Positions 23,284 to 36,748 of a stretch of 64,000 bases of DNA are shown here, piece after piece. How positions within the stretch are numbered: position 1 is the stretch's first letter; every line of letters begins with the position of its first letter. A program made the position numbers and the translations under genes. Source of the stretch: Torreya grandis (Eukaryota; Streptophyta; Pinopsida; Cupressales; Taxaceae); the NCBI GenBank assembly GCA_037957365.1, contig JARHVA010000349.1:3581001-3645000 (forward strand), read 5' to 3'. The notes beneath the pieces are model-generated. The model saw only the letters and a list, made by a program, of their open reading frames with translations, was not told where the DNA came from and did no database searches.

Positions 23284-24675
23284 GCATATTATCAAACATT
23301 GTCAAAACACTAACTCCTCACTAAGTTTTTTTTAATTTCTGGGTCAAAATAATATTCATTTTTAAAACTATAATATATATTTTTTCTCATAAACAAATTT
23401 TTAAAATCCTATTTTTCCTTTAAAAATTATCATATATTTTTTCCCAAAATTGTAATTTACTATTTTTATTAAATACTAACATAATTGAAAATCAGTAAAT
23501 CTATTTTGAAATTAATGTCTAGGTTTTATTTATTCAATATTTTTAAATAAAAATCTATCTCATTTTTTTAATTCAATATCTTTTCCGTAAATTTAAATTT
23601 CCTATTTTCCTAAGATTTAGGGTTTTTTCACATTTCATTTACAATCACTGTAATTTATTTTGATAACAACTACTTAAAAATAGTTCAAGTTTAAAAAAAT
23701 ATCAGATTTTTTTTATTTAATTATATTTAAATGAAAACCTCTTTCTAATTTGTAAAATATTACATTTTTTCCAAAATTAGTAATTTACTATTTTTAGTAA
23801 ATACTAGCATAATTGAAAATTGGTAATCTATTTTGAAATTAATGTATGGGTTCTATTTATTTAGTATTTTTATCTTAAAAATTCTCTTAGTTTTTGCAAA
23901 TACTTTAGAAATATCTTAAAATTCATAATTATTTATTGTGTAATAGAATACAATTTGTGTAAATACTTAATTTTTGTGTAGTTTAGGGTTTTAGTTAATT
24001 TTCTAATTCAAAAGTTGTTGATTTCCTACACAAAAAGATTTAAATTTTATTTTTCTTTGATGTTGCTTGTTTTATAGAATATATTTTGGTAGTCTATAAT
24101 CTCCTAACTAGTATCATTATAGGTTATGCGGTTTTTTATTTACATACATCATGGTGTCAGGGGATTGCACCAATACTCTAGCCATTATAAGAGCTAGTCA
24201 TAGATTTTAATTTTCATGTACCTTAATATATCTTAGAAATGCCTAGGTTCCCATTGTTTATACCAACTAGGAATCTATACCATCTATTTGATTTTTTAGT
24301 GCACCGGTAAGTGGTTATCTCTAGAAATTTACCCTTAAATTACCCTCAAAACTAGATTTGGTGGGCTATGGGTATGATTTTGCCTCCATATATTGTGCTC
24401 TAAAACATTATGCCAACACTCTCCATTTGATGAGGAAGTATCATTAAGAGCCTACAAATAATTAAAAACCCTTTTTAAGAGTACCTATTATACCTTCACT
24501 TTTTATTATCTTCTATGCTTAGTCATTAGTTCCCTTATATATAGTAGATTACTTGTTACTTTAAAAACCACTTTTCTTATATTTAAAATCATTTCATATA
24601 TTGTGAATTGAAAATTTTCTTGTATCCATTTTTAATGATCAAGTTGAATGAACAAGTATAAATAAGAAAAAACTA
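23284..24675. other. Leader-like AT-rich stretch
   Basis: Very AT-rich with long T and A runs. Two approximately duplicated blocks occur, each containing AATTTACTATTTTTA-TAAATACTA followed by AATCTATTTTGAAATTAATGT (about 23455-23520 and 23785-23850), which indicates an old tandem duplication of about 330 bp. No coding frame was seen. Confidence 0.45.
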
Positions 24676-25715
24676 ATGGAAGATGATTGCATAGATGATT
24701 TTAATCTTGATAGTATGTAAACATATAAACCATTTGAATATGAAATATCTAATAGTTATTTTGTCAAAGAAAAATAAATTGCACCTTTTCCTTCATCCCT
24801 ATATTCAACCTTAGATTCTCCTTTGGAATCCTCTTTTGGTACATATTTGGATCAATCCATAGACTTTTCCTTGTGTTAACTCATAGATTCCTCTTTGGTC
24901 TTTCCGATATAACCCTCTTTAGTACATATGATAGACATTATTTTGGATCTCTCATTTACTACTTCTTCTCCCACATGTATAGCTTTCTCCTTGGATTATA
25001 CCTTAGAATCCTATTTAGATACATCTCTTGAGATCCTTATGGATTTTTCCTTGATTTCACTTATATATTCCTCCCTATTCTCTCCTATAGAACCCTCTTT
25101 GGTTAAATCCAATGATTCTTATTCACCTTCCCTTAAAAACTCCTCTTTAAACTCTTCCTTACTTACACCTATCAATTATTCATTGAGTTATCCCATAGAC
25201 CCCTCTTTGGTTACCTCTTTAGACTCTTCCTTTCTCATAATCATAGTCTTCTCTGTAGTTCCAACTTCACTATCCAATATGGATATGCTCTTAAATCTTT
25301 CCCATAACCATATCTTCCAAAGGATGATGTTCATCATGAAAAAACCACTCTTTCTCCTTATCATAATGATTAATCCAACCTTATTAGTAATAAGACAATT
25401 TGTTCTTTACATACATGTCTAAACTCTTCAATTCCAATCTTTTCATCCATATCAAAAACCAAGATTATTTATCCTCCCTCGCATATTTACAATGATAAAT
25501 CTCACCACTATAGTGAATATGATGAGGATTAGTGTGATGATGATTATGTATATAGTGATTATGAGATTATCACTACTAACCCTAATTTATAGACTTCTCT
25601 ACTTTCTCTTTATAGTGATGATAAAATGCATACATTTGGTCATAGTTGTTATCTTCCTACATGCAACCACAATAATAATAATACTTCATGTTGACCAATT
25701 TTGACCACCAAGGTC
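24676..25715 (+). pseudogene. Gag-like relic with a Ser/Asp/Leu repeat region
   Basis: From ATG 24676 (MEDDCIDDFNLDSM) a frame runs to about 25300, broken by four TAA stops, then shifts to a second frame up to about 25715 (SEYDED, CDDDYVYSDYEIITTNP, CNHNNNNTSC). Between about 24800 and 25250 the DNA is a degenerate minisatellite of roughly 27-33 bp whose unit encodes variants of P-I-D-S-S-L-V. The acidic, low-complexity protein lies about 1.4 kb behind a primer-site-like sequence, so I infer a structural gene of a non-autonomous LTR element. No polymerase or integrase follows. Confidence 0.45.
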
Positions 25716-27059
25716 AAAAACTCAACTCTTATAGGTGAATTTTTTTGTCATGTCTTGCTAACCTACTTCAAGGTATTGCGATGCCTTATATAGCCTTCAA
25801 AAGTCTTCATAAATCTTTATTAGCATTGTTTAAGGTTTATTTAGAGAAATTAATGAAAACCTTGTTATGGTCTAGCCTTGTCATGGGGTGTTGAAGTTTG
25901 ATCAAGTAATGTAATATGTTTTTATGTGTTCTTAAAATTCATTTTATTATTTAATCACCTTATAACATTTCATGATTATTTGGAGAGTTCAATGTTCATT
26001 TATGAACTTTAAGGTAGTGTTTTATAAGGAAAAAGGTGATTTTTGATAAATTTCATGTGTGTAATATACTAAAAATGTGAAAAATACATAATAAAAACTT
26101 AACAAATACCTTGGATAAGTTACATAACTGACACATATGTCATTAAGTTAGAAAGAGTTTAAAATCTTGATTTTCAACGCTTAAGAGGTAGTTTTCACTC
26201 TCTTGTACAGAATTGTGAAGTCATTTTAAAAATAATTTTTTTTATAGATTTAAATTTGGATTCCAAAAGTCATATTACATATTTGGATCAAGTTTAAGGT
26301 TGAAAAAATTCATTAGACACTCTCTATCCTCCATCACTACCTTCACAAGCTCAAAAAATCAAAATTCACGTGGATAGTACGGCCAAGAAAAAGAGAGTTG
26401 GGAGAAAAAACTTGGAATTTTTTTGGGGTAATAATAATATTTAAATTAGTGTAATTTTTTAAATATTCATGTCCCATAATTTATGAAAAATCATCAAGAG
26501 TGACATCAAGTCACTATGCCTTGTCCAACCAAGCAAGGTCTGATTTTACTTCTGTCTCTCCACTTTAGAATTTGATGAAGAAGAATGATTTTAAGGTATG
26601 TTTTTAGAGGTAAAATATATATTTTAAATGGTGGTTTAATTATACAATTAAATTAAATGAGGTGCATTCAATAAGAGTAAGAGTGTCTCAATGTATAAGG
26701 TGTTTCATCCACTCATGTTGCAAGTTTAAGTTTGTTTTAGATGTTTATAACCTTAAGAGGTTTAAAATACTCCATTGATAATATAAAATTATCTTAAATA
26801 TTTCATGTGTTTTCCATTGATAATAATCTCCTTGAAATTAGTCATTCAAGAATTATCCTATTTGTACCATTTGGAAGTATGGTCTATGTTTATGAACAAC
26901 CTTCTCAGAGTTTGAATACAAATGTGGGGTATAAGTGGAAATAAGAGAATAATTTAACATGATAAAAATACTATTTAATAGGTTATAAACTAAATAAAGG
27001 AGCATAAATCTTAATACACCCTCCAATAAGGGCTTTGGATATGTTTTATTCACCTACAT
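25716..27059. other. AT-rich sequence without recognised features
   Basis: No domain, LTR end or RNA gene was recognised. Short minus-strand frames here (such as 26853-27053) contain no recognisable motif. Confidence 0.4.
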
Positions 27060-29000
27060 GTCTGCAGACTTATAGGTGAGCATCCATTAAGTCTAAGGTT
27101 TCATCTTGAAGTATTCAAGCCATTAATAAGGGTGGAATATAATATTAATCATTTTTATAAAGTTGAAAAACTTCTAAAGGCATTAATATACTCATGAAAT
27201 CCAACTTTCATATATATAATTTACATATAAATTGACTGTACATATAGTTCATATAGGTGAAGGGATAAGCTTGAAGTGACATGATGTTTGGAAAAGAGAT
27301 ATACAAGCCTATTGATAGAGTGAAAAATAAATGAGATAAAATTTTATAGTTACTAAGTGTTAAATGTGTCTAAGACTCAAGAAGTTTCTTTGTAGTCCAT
27401 GTAAACAAAATGAAGACTTATAGGCCCTAGACCTGTAGGTCCTCATTTTAGACTCAAACCAACTGTCAAGAACAAGTTGAAAATCAAGGTTAAATAATAT
27501 ATAAATGTATATGATAATAGAGGACACAAACCATAAAATCACCTAAACCATTTACAATTTAATATATGGTCAAAAGGACCAAGTTCATAGGCCTTAATGC
27601 ATATACACAAGTCTATGTATGGAAATAAGAAGGTAAAACGTTGAAAATATCATGAAGTAACAAGTAGAATTTGTGAGATAGTGATAATGAACACTCCATG
27701 AGGTTTATATATATTTAAAACCATGACAAGGTTGATAAGGTCAGCTTCCAGAACTTATGCTCAAACTTCTCCAATACCCACCTACAACCACCTTTTGAGG
27801 AGGTTATCTTGAACAGTGGTGTTGGTGAAGTATTGAGTTTCAATACATTAAGAAGGTCATAAGATATAAATAAAATGAAAATTTTTATTTAAGAGGTTTA
27901 ATTTTTGTAAGAGTGAATATCTTAAACCATCAAATACAATCAGACTTCTCTATGAGCACCTATAGGTTATAGTCAAGAGTAGGCCAATTTCAACCTAAAG
28001 AGAAGGCAAAATACATGACAAGGATTGGGGTTTAACTTAGAAGAATGGATAGGTAAGTGATAAATTTTTTTTAGGGTATTAATATCTAAATAATTTACAT
28101 AAAAAGATGATTAGAAAAGGTCCAATCTAACCCTATATTTCATGATCACCTACCGGTTACTAATAGGAATAGACTAGTCTCAACCCTGAAGAAAGGGTAA
28201 AGTGTGTAAAAGGAACATTGGAGCCTAATTTGGATTACCAAAAATGTTAAATAAGTAATTGAGGATATAATTTAAATAAATTAAATTAAATATAAATATG
28301 ATTTTACATGAAACCCTTTTCAAACCCCTGCTTACTTAGTCAAATAGACCTACAAGTCTGCTAGGCAATACATATTGATTTCAAGTCAGAGAGTAGATAG
28401 AGTGCATGTGAAAAGTGTTGGATTTTAACTTAGCTTATGGTGAAATTTAGTGAGAAATTTTTATTACAAATGAATATAAAAATTAGGTATGAATGAATGA
28501 CCAATGAGACTAGTCAAAATAGAGCCCTAAACCCTGCCTACACAATCACCATATATACATGCTTGCTTACTTGGCAAGATAAAGTTGCTTGTTTAGATTT
28601 GATAAAATATGAGAAAATGGATGTGAATAAATTTAAATGGTTAATGGTGATGACATGATTCCATAATACCCCTCAGACACAAGAAACAAGTGAAGTAAAT
28701 GTTGACAAACTCTATTCAGGCCTAACAAGCATAACTACATACATAGACCTATATGTAGTCATGAGAGAGGAAGTTGGGTTGAGAAAGGATGGAATGAATA
28801 AATTAAGACTTGAGGTAGTTTTTAAATTTGTGTTAAATAATTAAAATAAGTTTATAACCTTTTTATAGTGAATAAAATGAAGTAAACCCAGTCAGCTAAG
28901 GTCACTAGCATAGACTTGGTCAAGAACCTTAACATGAGTTGATGAAGACTAAGATAGGTTTGAATAGATATAAAGGGTTGAGTAACCATGTAATAAATTC
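27060..29000. repeat. Highly decayed tandem array, unit about 180-200 bp
   Basis: Several successive segments share an order of short blocks: a purine-rich start, a CCTA-A-C(C/T)TGC-like block, TA-GACTAGTC-like sequence, then an A/G-rich block such as AAAGTGTGTAAAAGGA and a TTTAACTTAG-like end. The clearest pair is about 27890-28070 and 28075-28255; weaker members occur near 27420, 27600, 28300, 28500, 28720 and 28890. Similarity is low, so period and limits are approximate. It could be an old satellite or a repeat inside an LTR. Confidence 0.4.
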
Positions 29001-31369
29001 AAATAGGTTTTAATTTATCTTTTTAAAGTATTTAAAGCCATATAAAACTTCAATATGCCACATACAAGCCTCATGTCTCTCTCGACCATCTCAAATGCAC
29101 ACTCAGCCACCCGAGTGGTACCAAATTTTGCTCACATATTTCTTGACAAGGTGAATAGGGATGATTGATGTTTGGAGGTGTTATATGTGTCCAATAAATT
29201 ATTTATTGTGGAATTTATAGAGAGAAATTTGATCTTTTCTTTATTAACAATCTTTAAGAACATAAGCCATAGTCAAGAGAAATAGACTTATGAAACACAT
29301 TTAATGAAAATTTTGATTATAAAACCTTATGTAAATTGTTTAATACTCAATTTTTATTCTCCATGAGTAATTTTATTGTAATTGAAGTTGTATAGATTGT
29401 AATAAATGCATTATTTTTCATGATTTTTAGTGTTTTACAAGGGTTTTGAGAAAAGAAGAAATTTATAACCATTTAAATAGGTCAATTGAGATTAATTTAA
29501 TCCTTTAAAGCCAAAAAATTTTCACAATAAATCCTATAAGTGATAAAACAAAGCTCATTTTCCAAGGTAGTCTCAAATAGGCCTAAAATGAGACTAGGTT
29601 TCAAGGTTATTTCATGGTTCTCGTAATTTCATAGGGGCTCAGGGCCTAAAATTTGACATGGAGATTGGTGATAGGTAAATTAAAGTTAATCAAATTATTT
29701 TGGGTGATTTAACACTTTATGGATATATATGGAGTAGAAAAACAAGGTTTTAGGTAAGGAGGCCTAATTGAGGAGAGAGAAAGGCCAAAAAGGTACTTCC
29801 ACTTAGAGTCTAGACATGAAATTTGACATGAATATGTAAGGGGACACTGGGTCCTCAAATATGTGATTATTTTATTAATAAATTTCCTAAACTATTCTAA
29901 AAAATGTGGTTTACATGTTTTTAGGGCTACAAGGAAAATAGGCCTAATGAGAGCTTGAGGATAAAAAATGAAGTCTTGGGAGTTGTTAGAGGAACCAAAA
30001 TGGATTTGTTTAGGTTTAATAAGATATTTTAAGGAAATAAATGGAGATATAGTTACTTGATAAGATTAACTCAAGTTTTAATCCACTTGGAGATATAGTT
30101 ACTTGATAGGCATGATAAATGAGGAGTTTCAAGACACCTATGCATATGAATGATGAAATGTTAGATTCGAAGAGTTTTTAATTTAAGGTAAGGTGTAAAA
30201 TGAGATGGTATGAAGGAATTCATGGATAATTTATGATTTAAATGTCCATTTTTCAATCTTATTATGTTAAGAAGATGATCAAGGTGTCAAGCTAAGTTTT
30301 AACTCTTATGCCACTTGGAGGATTAGAGCATATTCTAAGGAGAGACATATGGCTTTCAAAGTCTATTTATACTATTCATAACTCATTATTTTTAAACCTC
30401 ACATGGAAAATTGTAAATCTCCTTCTCCTATTCCCCCCTCTCTCTCTTCACAATTCTCTATATAATCAACCACTTTTGGCCTTTTAAGATATCCACATCT
30501 AGTATGGTAAAACCCTACTAGTTTGAGTACTAATTTTTCCTTTGAATAAAAAATTTCAAGTTGGTTTTAAGTTCTCAACTTATTGTATAAGTGTGTGAAT
30601 TAGTTCATGGTTGAATGGAAAATGATAGTTATATCTCCTTATTTTCATTTCACTATCTCATGCTTTATGTAAGTAGTCTGCCTTCTAACAAGTCATATGA
30701 AGTGTAGTTAGTTATTTTTGTGTGTATTTAAATATAAAAAAGATTATTAGTTTTTATAATCAGACTTTATATTCATCTAACTTGAGAAATACATGGAATC
30801 TTACCTTCACATTAAAACACTTTTGTTAGAATAACCTTGGGTGTTGAGATTGGTTTTGTAAATTGCCTTTCTTAGTATAAGTTCATGTAGTCTTATGGAG
30901 TTAATCTTGGTACATCACCTCTTTTAGGTTAGTTTTAATCATTTATATCCATTTTATTTTAAATCAAGTAGATTTATGGTTAGTTTTAGGTGTGATTCAA
31001 GATATTTATCCCTTCAATCTAGAGATTCATCTCTCCCATAGGTCACCCACAACTTGAGATGTGTTTCCATGTTACATCAATTTGAAGAAGGATAGAGTAT
31101 AACTCTTTAGGATGAAAATTTTATTGATAAAATTTTTGGCATGATCGATAGGACTAAGGTTAAAAATTTTGGAAGAATTCTTGGTGTTATTATTTTACCT
31201 GTCATCCTTTGGAGGAATTCAAAAAATATCAATGATGACTTAGAATGCAATTAGCTAGTTCTAGTAGCCCAAGTACTTATTTTGAAAAGTATTTGATAAT
31301 ATCTTGTGTTTTTATTTGATTCATGAAGTTGGGATGGATGGGTATGAATATAAATTATATTTTATACCC
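29001..31369. other. Non-coding AT-rich stretch with local duplications
   Basis: About 29560-29720 and 29750-29900 are related (each has TAGGCCTAA, TTTGACATG-A and a TGATTATTTT-like end), an old duplication of roughly 180 bp. GGAGATATAGTTACTTGATA occurs twice (about 30043 and 30089). A pyrimidine run and TCTATATAATC near 30440-30465 resemble an LTR or promoter TATA region but cannot be tied to any gene. Confidence 0.4.
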
Positions 31370-32610
31370 CCTTATTAGCCTTGTCATGACCCATATAATC
31401 CCTATGATCCTCTTTATCATCCTTGTTATAACCCCAACTATGTGCCTCAATAGATTTATCAAGCCTTTGACCCTCTTTATTAGTCATATTAGTTTGATTA
31501 AAAACTTTGTTTTCAACCATGCTATCCTTTCCCCCCTCCTTCACTATCCAAGTGTGTCAAGATGAAATAGATAAGATGGAGAGAAAGATACTAGATTGTG
31601 CAAGAAGTATTTATTTAGCCTAGTCATTGGGTTATTTCAAGCTGTACCTAAACCCTCTTGTGATCTATTAGAAAGGAGTGACTTGTATTAATTTGTTTTG
31701 AATAATATGGAGACTTGGGAGAGGCATAGAAATGAGTTATATTAGGTTTTTTAAGGGACCTCTTTTATACCTTAACAACCCTCTTATGCTTTTTATCCTC
31801 ATGAAGTCGTTAATCATCCTCAAAAATACCTTGTGCGTAATGAAGCATCATATAAACTTCCTAATGAGCCTCTATATTTTACCTCTTGGAAGTCCATTCA
31901 AGAAAATATCTAAAGGAAGGAGGGAGTGATTGTTAAATAAGATAAAACTAAAGTTACGTATGAAATTGATAAGGTGAATCATGAGTGTGAAGAAGGAGAT
32001 CAAGCAGCCATAACACAACTAAATATTCTCTCTCTCTAAGATTTTTCACAATAACCTTCCATTCCCAAGATCTCAGGCTACAAGAGTTTTACCTTGACCC
32101 CCTCTCCAACTCATGATCTTACTCAACACCCTTCCACCACATCCCTTTTTGAAGAGGAACCTATCTAATGAGAGGTAAGTAAAGATAATCAAGTTATAGT
32201 TGTAGATGATGAAGATGATTCAAGTGTATATCATTAGTAATTCATCATTGGTACATAAATCAATATTTTTTAATGGAAAAAGAGATAATCTTGATGAGGT
32301 TTCAATTTCCCATGAAGAGAGTGCCAAGATTGCTAAATTGGTCAATAAAGAGGTTGATCAAAACATGAAAGAAATGTATTTTGAGAGGAAAATCATATTG
32401 AATGAGTTTATTGAGTCTCATGAATAGGTTCAAGGAGATTTGAAGTACATATGTCAGACCTATTTACACATGTTCAAGGAATATGAATGTTTTGAGACGT
32501 TAGCACCTATAAGAGAGAAAAATTAGGTTGTTTATGAGGAATGTAAGGTTCCTAATGAGCAAACATGTCTTAAAGAATACCACAAAGAGTTACAAGTGAG
32601 AGAGAATCCA
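31370..32610 (+). pseudogene. Gag-like relic, Tyr/Pro-rich then coiled-coil
   Basis: About 31370-31560 encodes a Tyr/Pro/Asp repeat region (CHDPYNPYDPLYHPCYNPNY). After a frame change, about 31680-32230 reads a long frame (NNMETWERHRNELYQ, SYAFYPHEVVNHPQKYL, NEPLYFTSWKSIQEN) broken by about ten stops, nearly all TAA or TAG at positions where Gln fits. A further shift enters 32206-32427 and on to about 32610 (EESAKIAKLVNKEVDQNMKE, YLHMFKEYECFETLAPIREK), predicted helical. No catalytic domain is seen. It is most likely a structural protein of a non-autonomous LTR element. Confidence 0.45.
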
Positions 32611-33019
32611 TGATAACAAAAGACACAAGAAAATTTGGAAAAACTTTATAGAATTCCTTGCTTATATTAATTACTCAAAGTTTACAAAGTAATTTTGGTT
32701 ATAAGAACTCCCTCCCCTTTTTACAATTGGTAATGCTCCTTTTATAAGATGCAAAGAAGCATGTTGATCATTCATATCCAATTACAAAAGTAGAAGTGTT
32801 ATAACAACTATCCTTTCCAAATACATCCTAGAATATAGTAGACTTTCTCTTATGGACTAATCTGTAGGAAATGTGTTTTATAAGTTGCACATGCCTTTAA
32901 AAAATAACATTCTATTTTCAAAATATACAATGTTAAGCTACAAAATAATATTCCTAAATCAATTCATATAACTTTGATAACCCTCTATTATAGTTTTGTT
33001 TCTCTAGGAGGATCTTAAT
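32611..33019. other. Sequence between two opposed relics, possibly an LTR fragment
   Basis: It contains ACTCCCTCCCCTTTTTACAATTGG and TTTTATAAGATGC, which on the minus strand could be LTR promoter-type sequence, but no ends or partner copy were found. Confidence 0.25.
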
Positions 33020-33560
33020 TTTGTAATGTTTCTCCTCAATTAGCTCAAGGCTAATAATTAGTTTTATGAAGAGCTCTTTCATTTGACCTACTAAGTTATT
33101 GTGGTCTTTATCTACCTTTATTAATGCCTTTTGATGTTTCTATATTCACTAGTCTTTATTTTGAATTTAGAATCATACCCATGATCATCTAATTTTCATG
33201 AATAATCTTGTCTATGCTTTGGTGCCTTACCCCTTTCATAAACTAGGAAGCTATTTGATTGAACTCATCATCTGCAATTAGACTAGCTGGACCAAGTGTA
33301 CTAGGGTCTTTGACTAAGTTTTCCAATACATGAACTATCCTATCTTCAAGTTTCTTGAGGTAATTAGAGAGGGATCCAATTTCCCAAGACTATTTGTTTA
33401 CATCTTCCCTTGAAATGATTTTTCAAGCTATTATTGCTAGAAATTCTACTAAATTGCTCACTAGTGGACTTCAATTTAGCTTTTGGGATGAATTATCTTG
33501 CATAAATGATAATTCAATCTTCCTTGGTTCAATTATAATGCTCACAAGGTCTAGTTAGAG
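33020..33560 (-). pseudogene. Minus-strand coiled-coil relic
   Basis: Reading right to left, about 33430-33100 gives a frame containing SNYLKKLEDRIVHVLENLVK and DPSTLGPASLIADDEFNQIA, with TAG stops where Gln is expected, then more Lys/Glu-rich sequence towards 33020. The heptad-like Leu/Ile spacing suggests a coiled coil, comparable in style to the C-terminal part of the relic at 17268-20110, but on the opposite strand. The assignment to a retroelement tail is inference. Confidence 0.4.
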
Positions 33561-33821
33561 TTCTCATGTTTTTTAGGGTTTTCTAAAGGTTTATATAGTG
33601 ATTTAATGGAGGTAACTATTTTGAACTTGCATGAGATTCATTACTTAGATACCAATTAGACTATGTGTTTATGCCCTTAGTTTTTTGGGTCTACAAAATC
33701 TCTAAAACTGACTGGTCTAGATTATGTAGATCCATCATGGAATCCATGTGGCCTTTTCATGGCGTTTTTCTTGTTCATATTTAAAAAATGACAATTAACT
33801 TTTAAAATTCTCATTATATTT

Positions 33822-34480
33822 CACACCATTGGATCATCCAAGCATGAGTCAATATGGTCCATCGATCTTAATCCAAGAACTTGAATTCCATTGGGTGCTC
33901 ACCATATTTCCCATGGTTATGACATTTGTCACTTATTCATTAACTTTGAGATTTATTGAATTGTCAATGTTGATCTCGTACCATTGATCTTGATTGCACA
34001 GATCAATCATGCTTCAATGATCTTGACCTATGAATTGTACCTCCCACTTTGTATACCAATGATATTAATGTGTATGCTCATTTGTGTACCATCAATCTTT
34101 GAAAGATGCTTGAGCTTTAATTTATGACTTGCAACTATGCCACATGTCATCTTTGCATTCATCTTGACTTTTAAACATTCATATCACACCATTAGATCAT
34201 CTTTGTCTAGGAAAACATGCTTCATTAGATCTTGATCTTAGAGGTCGAATGCCATTAGATGTTGAATATTCTTTGGCTAAGTTTGTGACACTTGTCACCT
34301 TCTCACTTATCCTAGGGCTCTATTAAATCTTTGACTTGATACACATCATTGGATCAATCTAGCCCAAGCAAATGCATGTCATTGATCTCTAAAAGATCCT
34401 CAAACTTTAGCTTAGGCTTGTAGCTTTGTATTTAATCTCACACCATTAGATCTTGATCATCCAAGCAAGCATGGATAACT
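33822..34480. repeat. Imperfect tandem duplication (units about 363 and 254 bp)
   Basis: Units start with CACACCATTRGATCATC at 33822 and 34185; a third start at 34439 is cut short. Both units share, in order, a CCATT-G-TG block, GTGACACTTGTCAC-like and GAGATTTATTGAA-like blocks, then AAGAT-CTTGAGCTTTA-like and GACTTGCAACT-like blocks. The second unit lacks about 110 bp found in the first. Confidence 0.6.
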
Positions 34481-36236
34481 GATCCTAAAAATAAAAAATG
34501 ACATTTAAGTTAATTCTTTATAAAACAATAAAATAATTATCATAATGTTTTGGACTATAATTTTATTTCATGTTAATAAACATGGGAAAGACTTTAGAAA
34601 AAATGTTTTAATCTAAGTTTTGAGACCTAAGAAAAGGGACCCCATGAATAATAAAAAGGCATGGCATATAGTCTTAGGGAAAGGATTTTTAGGCTAAGTT
34701 TATAGACATAATAAAATGTCCCAATGGTTAGTTAGACCATATGGAAACAAAGGGACCAAGGGAGATTGGAAAAATAAAAAATTCAAATGTAAAATTTTTT
34801 AGACTAAGGTTTGGTCATGTTAATAAACATGACTAAACCTTAGGATATAAATAGAACTAAGTCCATTAAAGTGTTCTTACAAAAACTTTCTTACCAAATT
34901 TAGATTCAATTTAAAGGGCATGGGTAAGGGTTTTGGAGTTAGGGTTTTAAGATGATCAGACATGAATTTAACTTGATTTTCAACAGACCAAATGTTAGTA
35001 AAAGATCAAATCATTATTAAATCCTAAAACCTAGCCATTGCTCATTCCAAATGAACTCCATTAAACTTACAACCTAAAACAAAAATATCAAATGTTAGTA
35101 ACTTTAGGAAAGATTAAATCATAATTATGAGAAAATATGTCAACTAAATTAGGTGTGGATGATCTTTAAGAAAACATGCTAATGATACTATGATCAGATG
35201 AATGTTCAAATTTAAGGTAAAAAAATTTCACAATTTAACACAAGCGTCCCCATTTATTAAGAATGGTGGTATGTTGACCTCAACAAGGGTCCATTAATCA
35301 AATATATTTCTAGATTTGAGAGATAATTTACACATTGACACACCATTAAATCTTTATTGACATCATCATATTGTACTAATAAATGGTCAAGGTTAATGTT
35401 CATGCATTTTTAATTTTACTTCAATAAGGAGAGGAAAAAAATATCTCACTCAAAATTTCTCTCACTTGCACAAGAGAACTAAATTAACTCTAAAACTAAG
35501 CATGTGGGATATATAACTATGATTTTTTAAGGGGTATCCTGATTTGTATAACTTTGCACACACTTATTTTATTTTTATTTTCAAGGCTTAGGTAAAGGAT
35601 TGTATAAAATAAAAAATAAGTAATTATACACATAAATTATGCATTAGGATTTAATTTTATTGTATTGCGTCTAATAGTACACCAAAAAATAAAATCTAGA
35701 ATCCAAAACAAATAATTGTATAGTTTTAGTTCTTTAAAACATATTTGGTGGTAAAAAGTGGTATGGACTTGGTAGTCAATCAAATTTTCCTAGGGAATAT
35801 TTTTAAATTTTAGTTGAAGTGTCAAATATTACCTATCATAATAAATCATCTTGATTTGACATAAACCTAGACATTCACTTCAAAATTACCATTCTAGTCT
35901 TAGAGTCCCAAGATTTTGTACAAGCATGTCAAATTATTATCTATTTTTTCATTGAATTATTTTTAGTTTAATATAATTATTACTTGTTTCATTTTTTCCT
36001 TTTTTCATCACATTTAGGATTTAGATTTTTTTAATATTGTATTTAAAAAAAAAATAATTTATGTCAATAATTACCTAAATTTGCATTAGGTTATTTTCCA
36101 TAGTGTTTATTGTATGTAAAAAACTTGGTGAAATCCCTTTGTTCTTCAAATGATTATTCCTATTGAGGTTTCCCTTGAGGATTTTTTTTTTATTTTACAT
36201 TTTTCAAATATGGATTTTAAAATCTGCATATTACTT
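34481..36236. other. AT-rich sequence without recognised features
   Basis: No coding frame or LTR end. A 16-base near-palindrome CATGTTAATAAACATG occurs at about 34570 and again near 34827, in otherwise unrelated surroundings. Confidence 0.4.
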
Positions 36237-36490
36237 ACATGGATCAAACCTTAACCTATTCTTTTCATTCCATCTATTTTGGATTTCATATTTACATCCA
36301 CTCTTCATAAATTGATGCATGCAACCTAGGTTTTATCAAAACATCATCCCCATGTCTAATTATTATAAAATTATGGTTAAATGTTTATTTTACACATTAT
36401 TGGATCAACCCATAACTTTCCATTCACCTATTTTTACTTTCATATTGACATCCACCCCTCATAATTTGGTGCACACATCTTTGTTATTTG
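36237..36490. repeat. Direct duplication, spacing about 158 bp
   Basis: TGGATCAA-CC-TAAC-TTTCATTC...TTTCATATTTACATCCA...CATAAATTGATGCA at about 36239-36320 is repeated as TGGATCAACCCATAACTTTCC...GACATCCACCCCTCATAATTTGGTGCA at about 36399-36475. Confidence 0.55.
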
Positions 36491-36748
36491 AACTCATACA
36501 CCTTTCCAATGTTTAATATACAGTTTGATTGTATATTTCATTTCTAGTATTAAATTTTCCTATTTTTTATGTCTATTAAATTTCTCAATCATCAACATAT
36601 ATTATTTCATGTTTTTCATACTTATATTGTATGCTAATTAGTAAGCCTATATCTACAAATCTTAGTAGATGAAGTGTTAGATTGAGTAGTGTTACTTAAT
36701 TAGACACAAATACCATTGTTTACTATTCATGCTTCTTTGAAATAAAAA

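Noticed and set aside
30440..30470. TATATAAT with a pyrimidine run as a gene promoter
   Set aside because: No transcript-like or coding sequence follows, and such strings are common in AT-rich DNA.
33822..34480. The CACACCATT repeats as a CRISPR-like array
   Set aside because: Units are 250-360 bp and imperfect, with no short identical repeats and spacers; the genome is eukaryotic.
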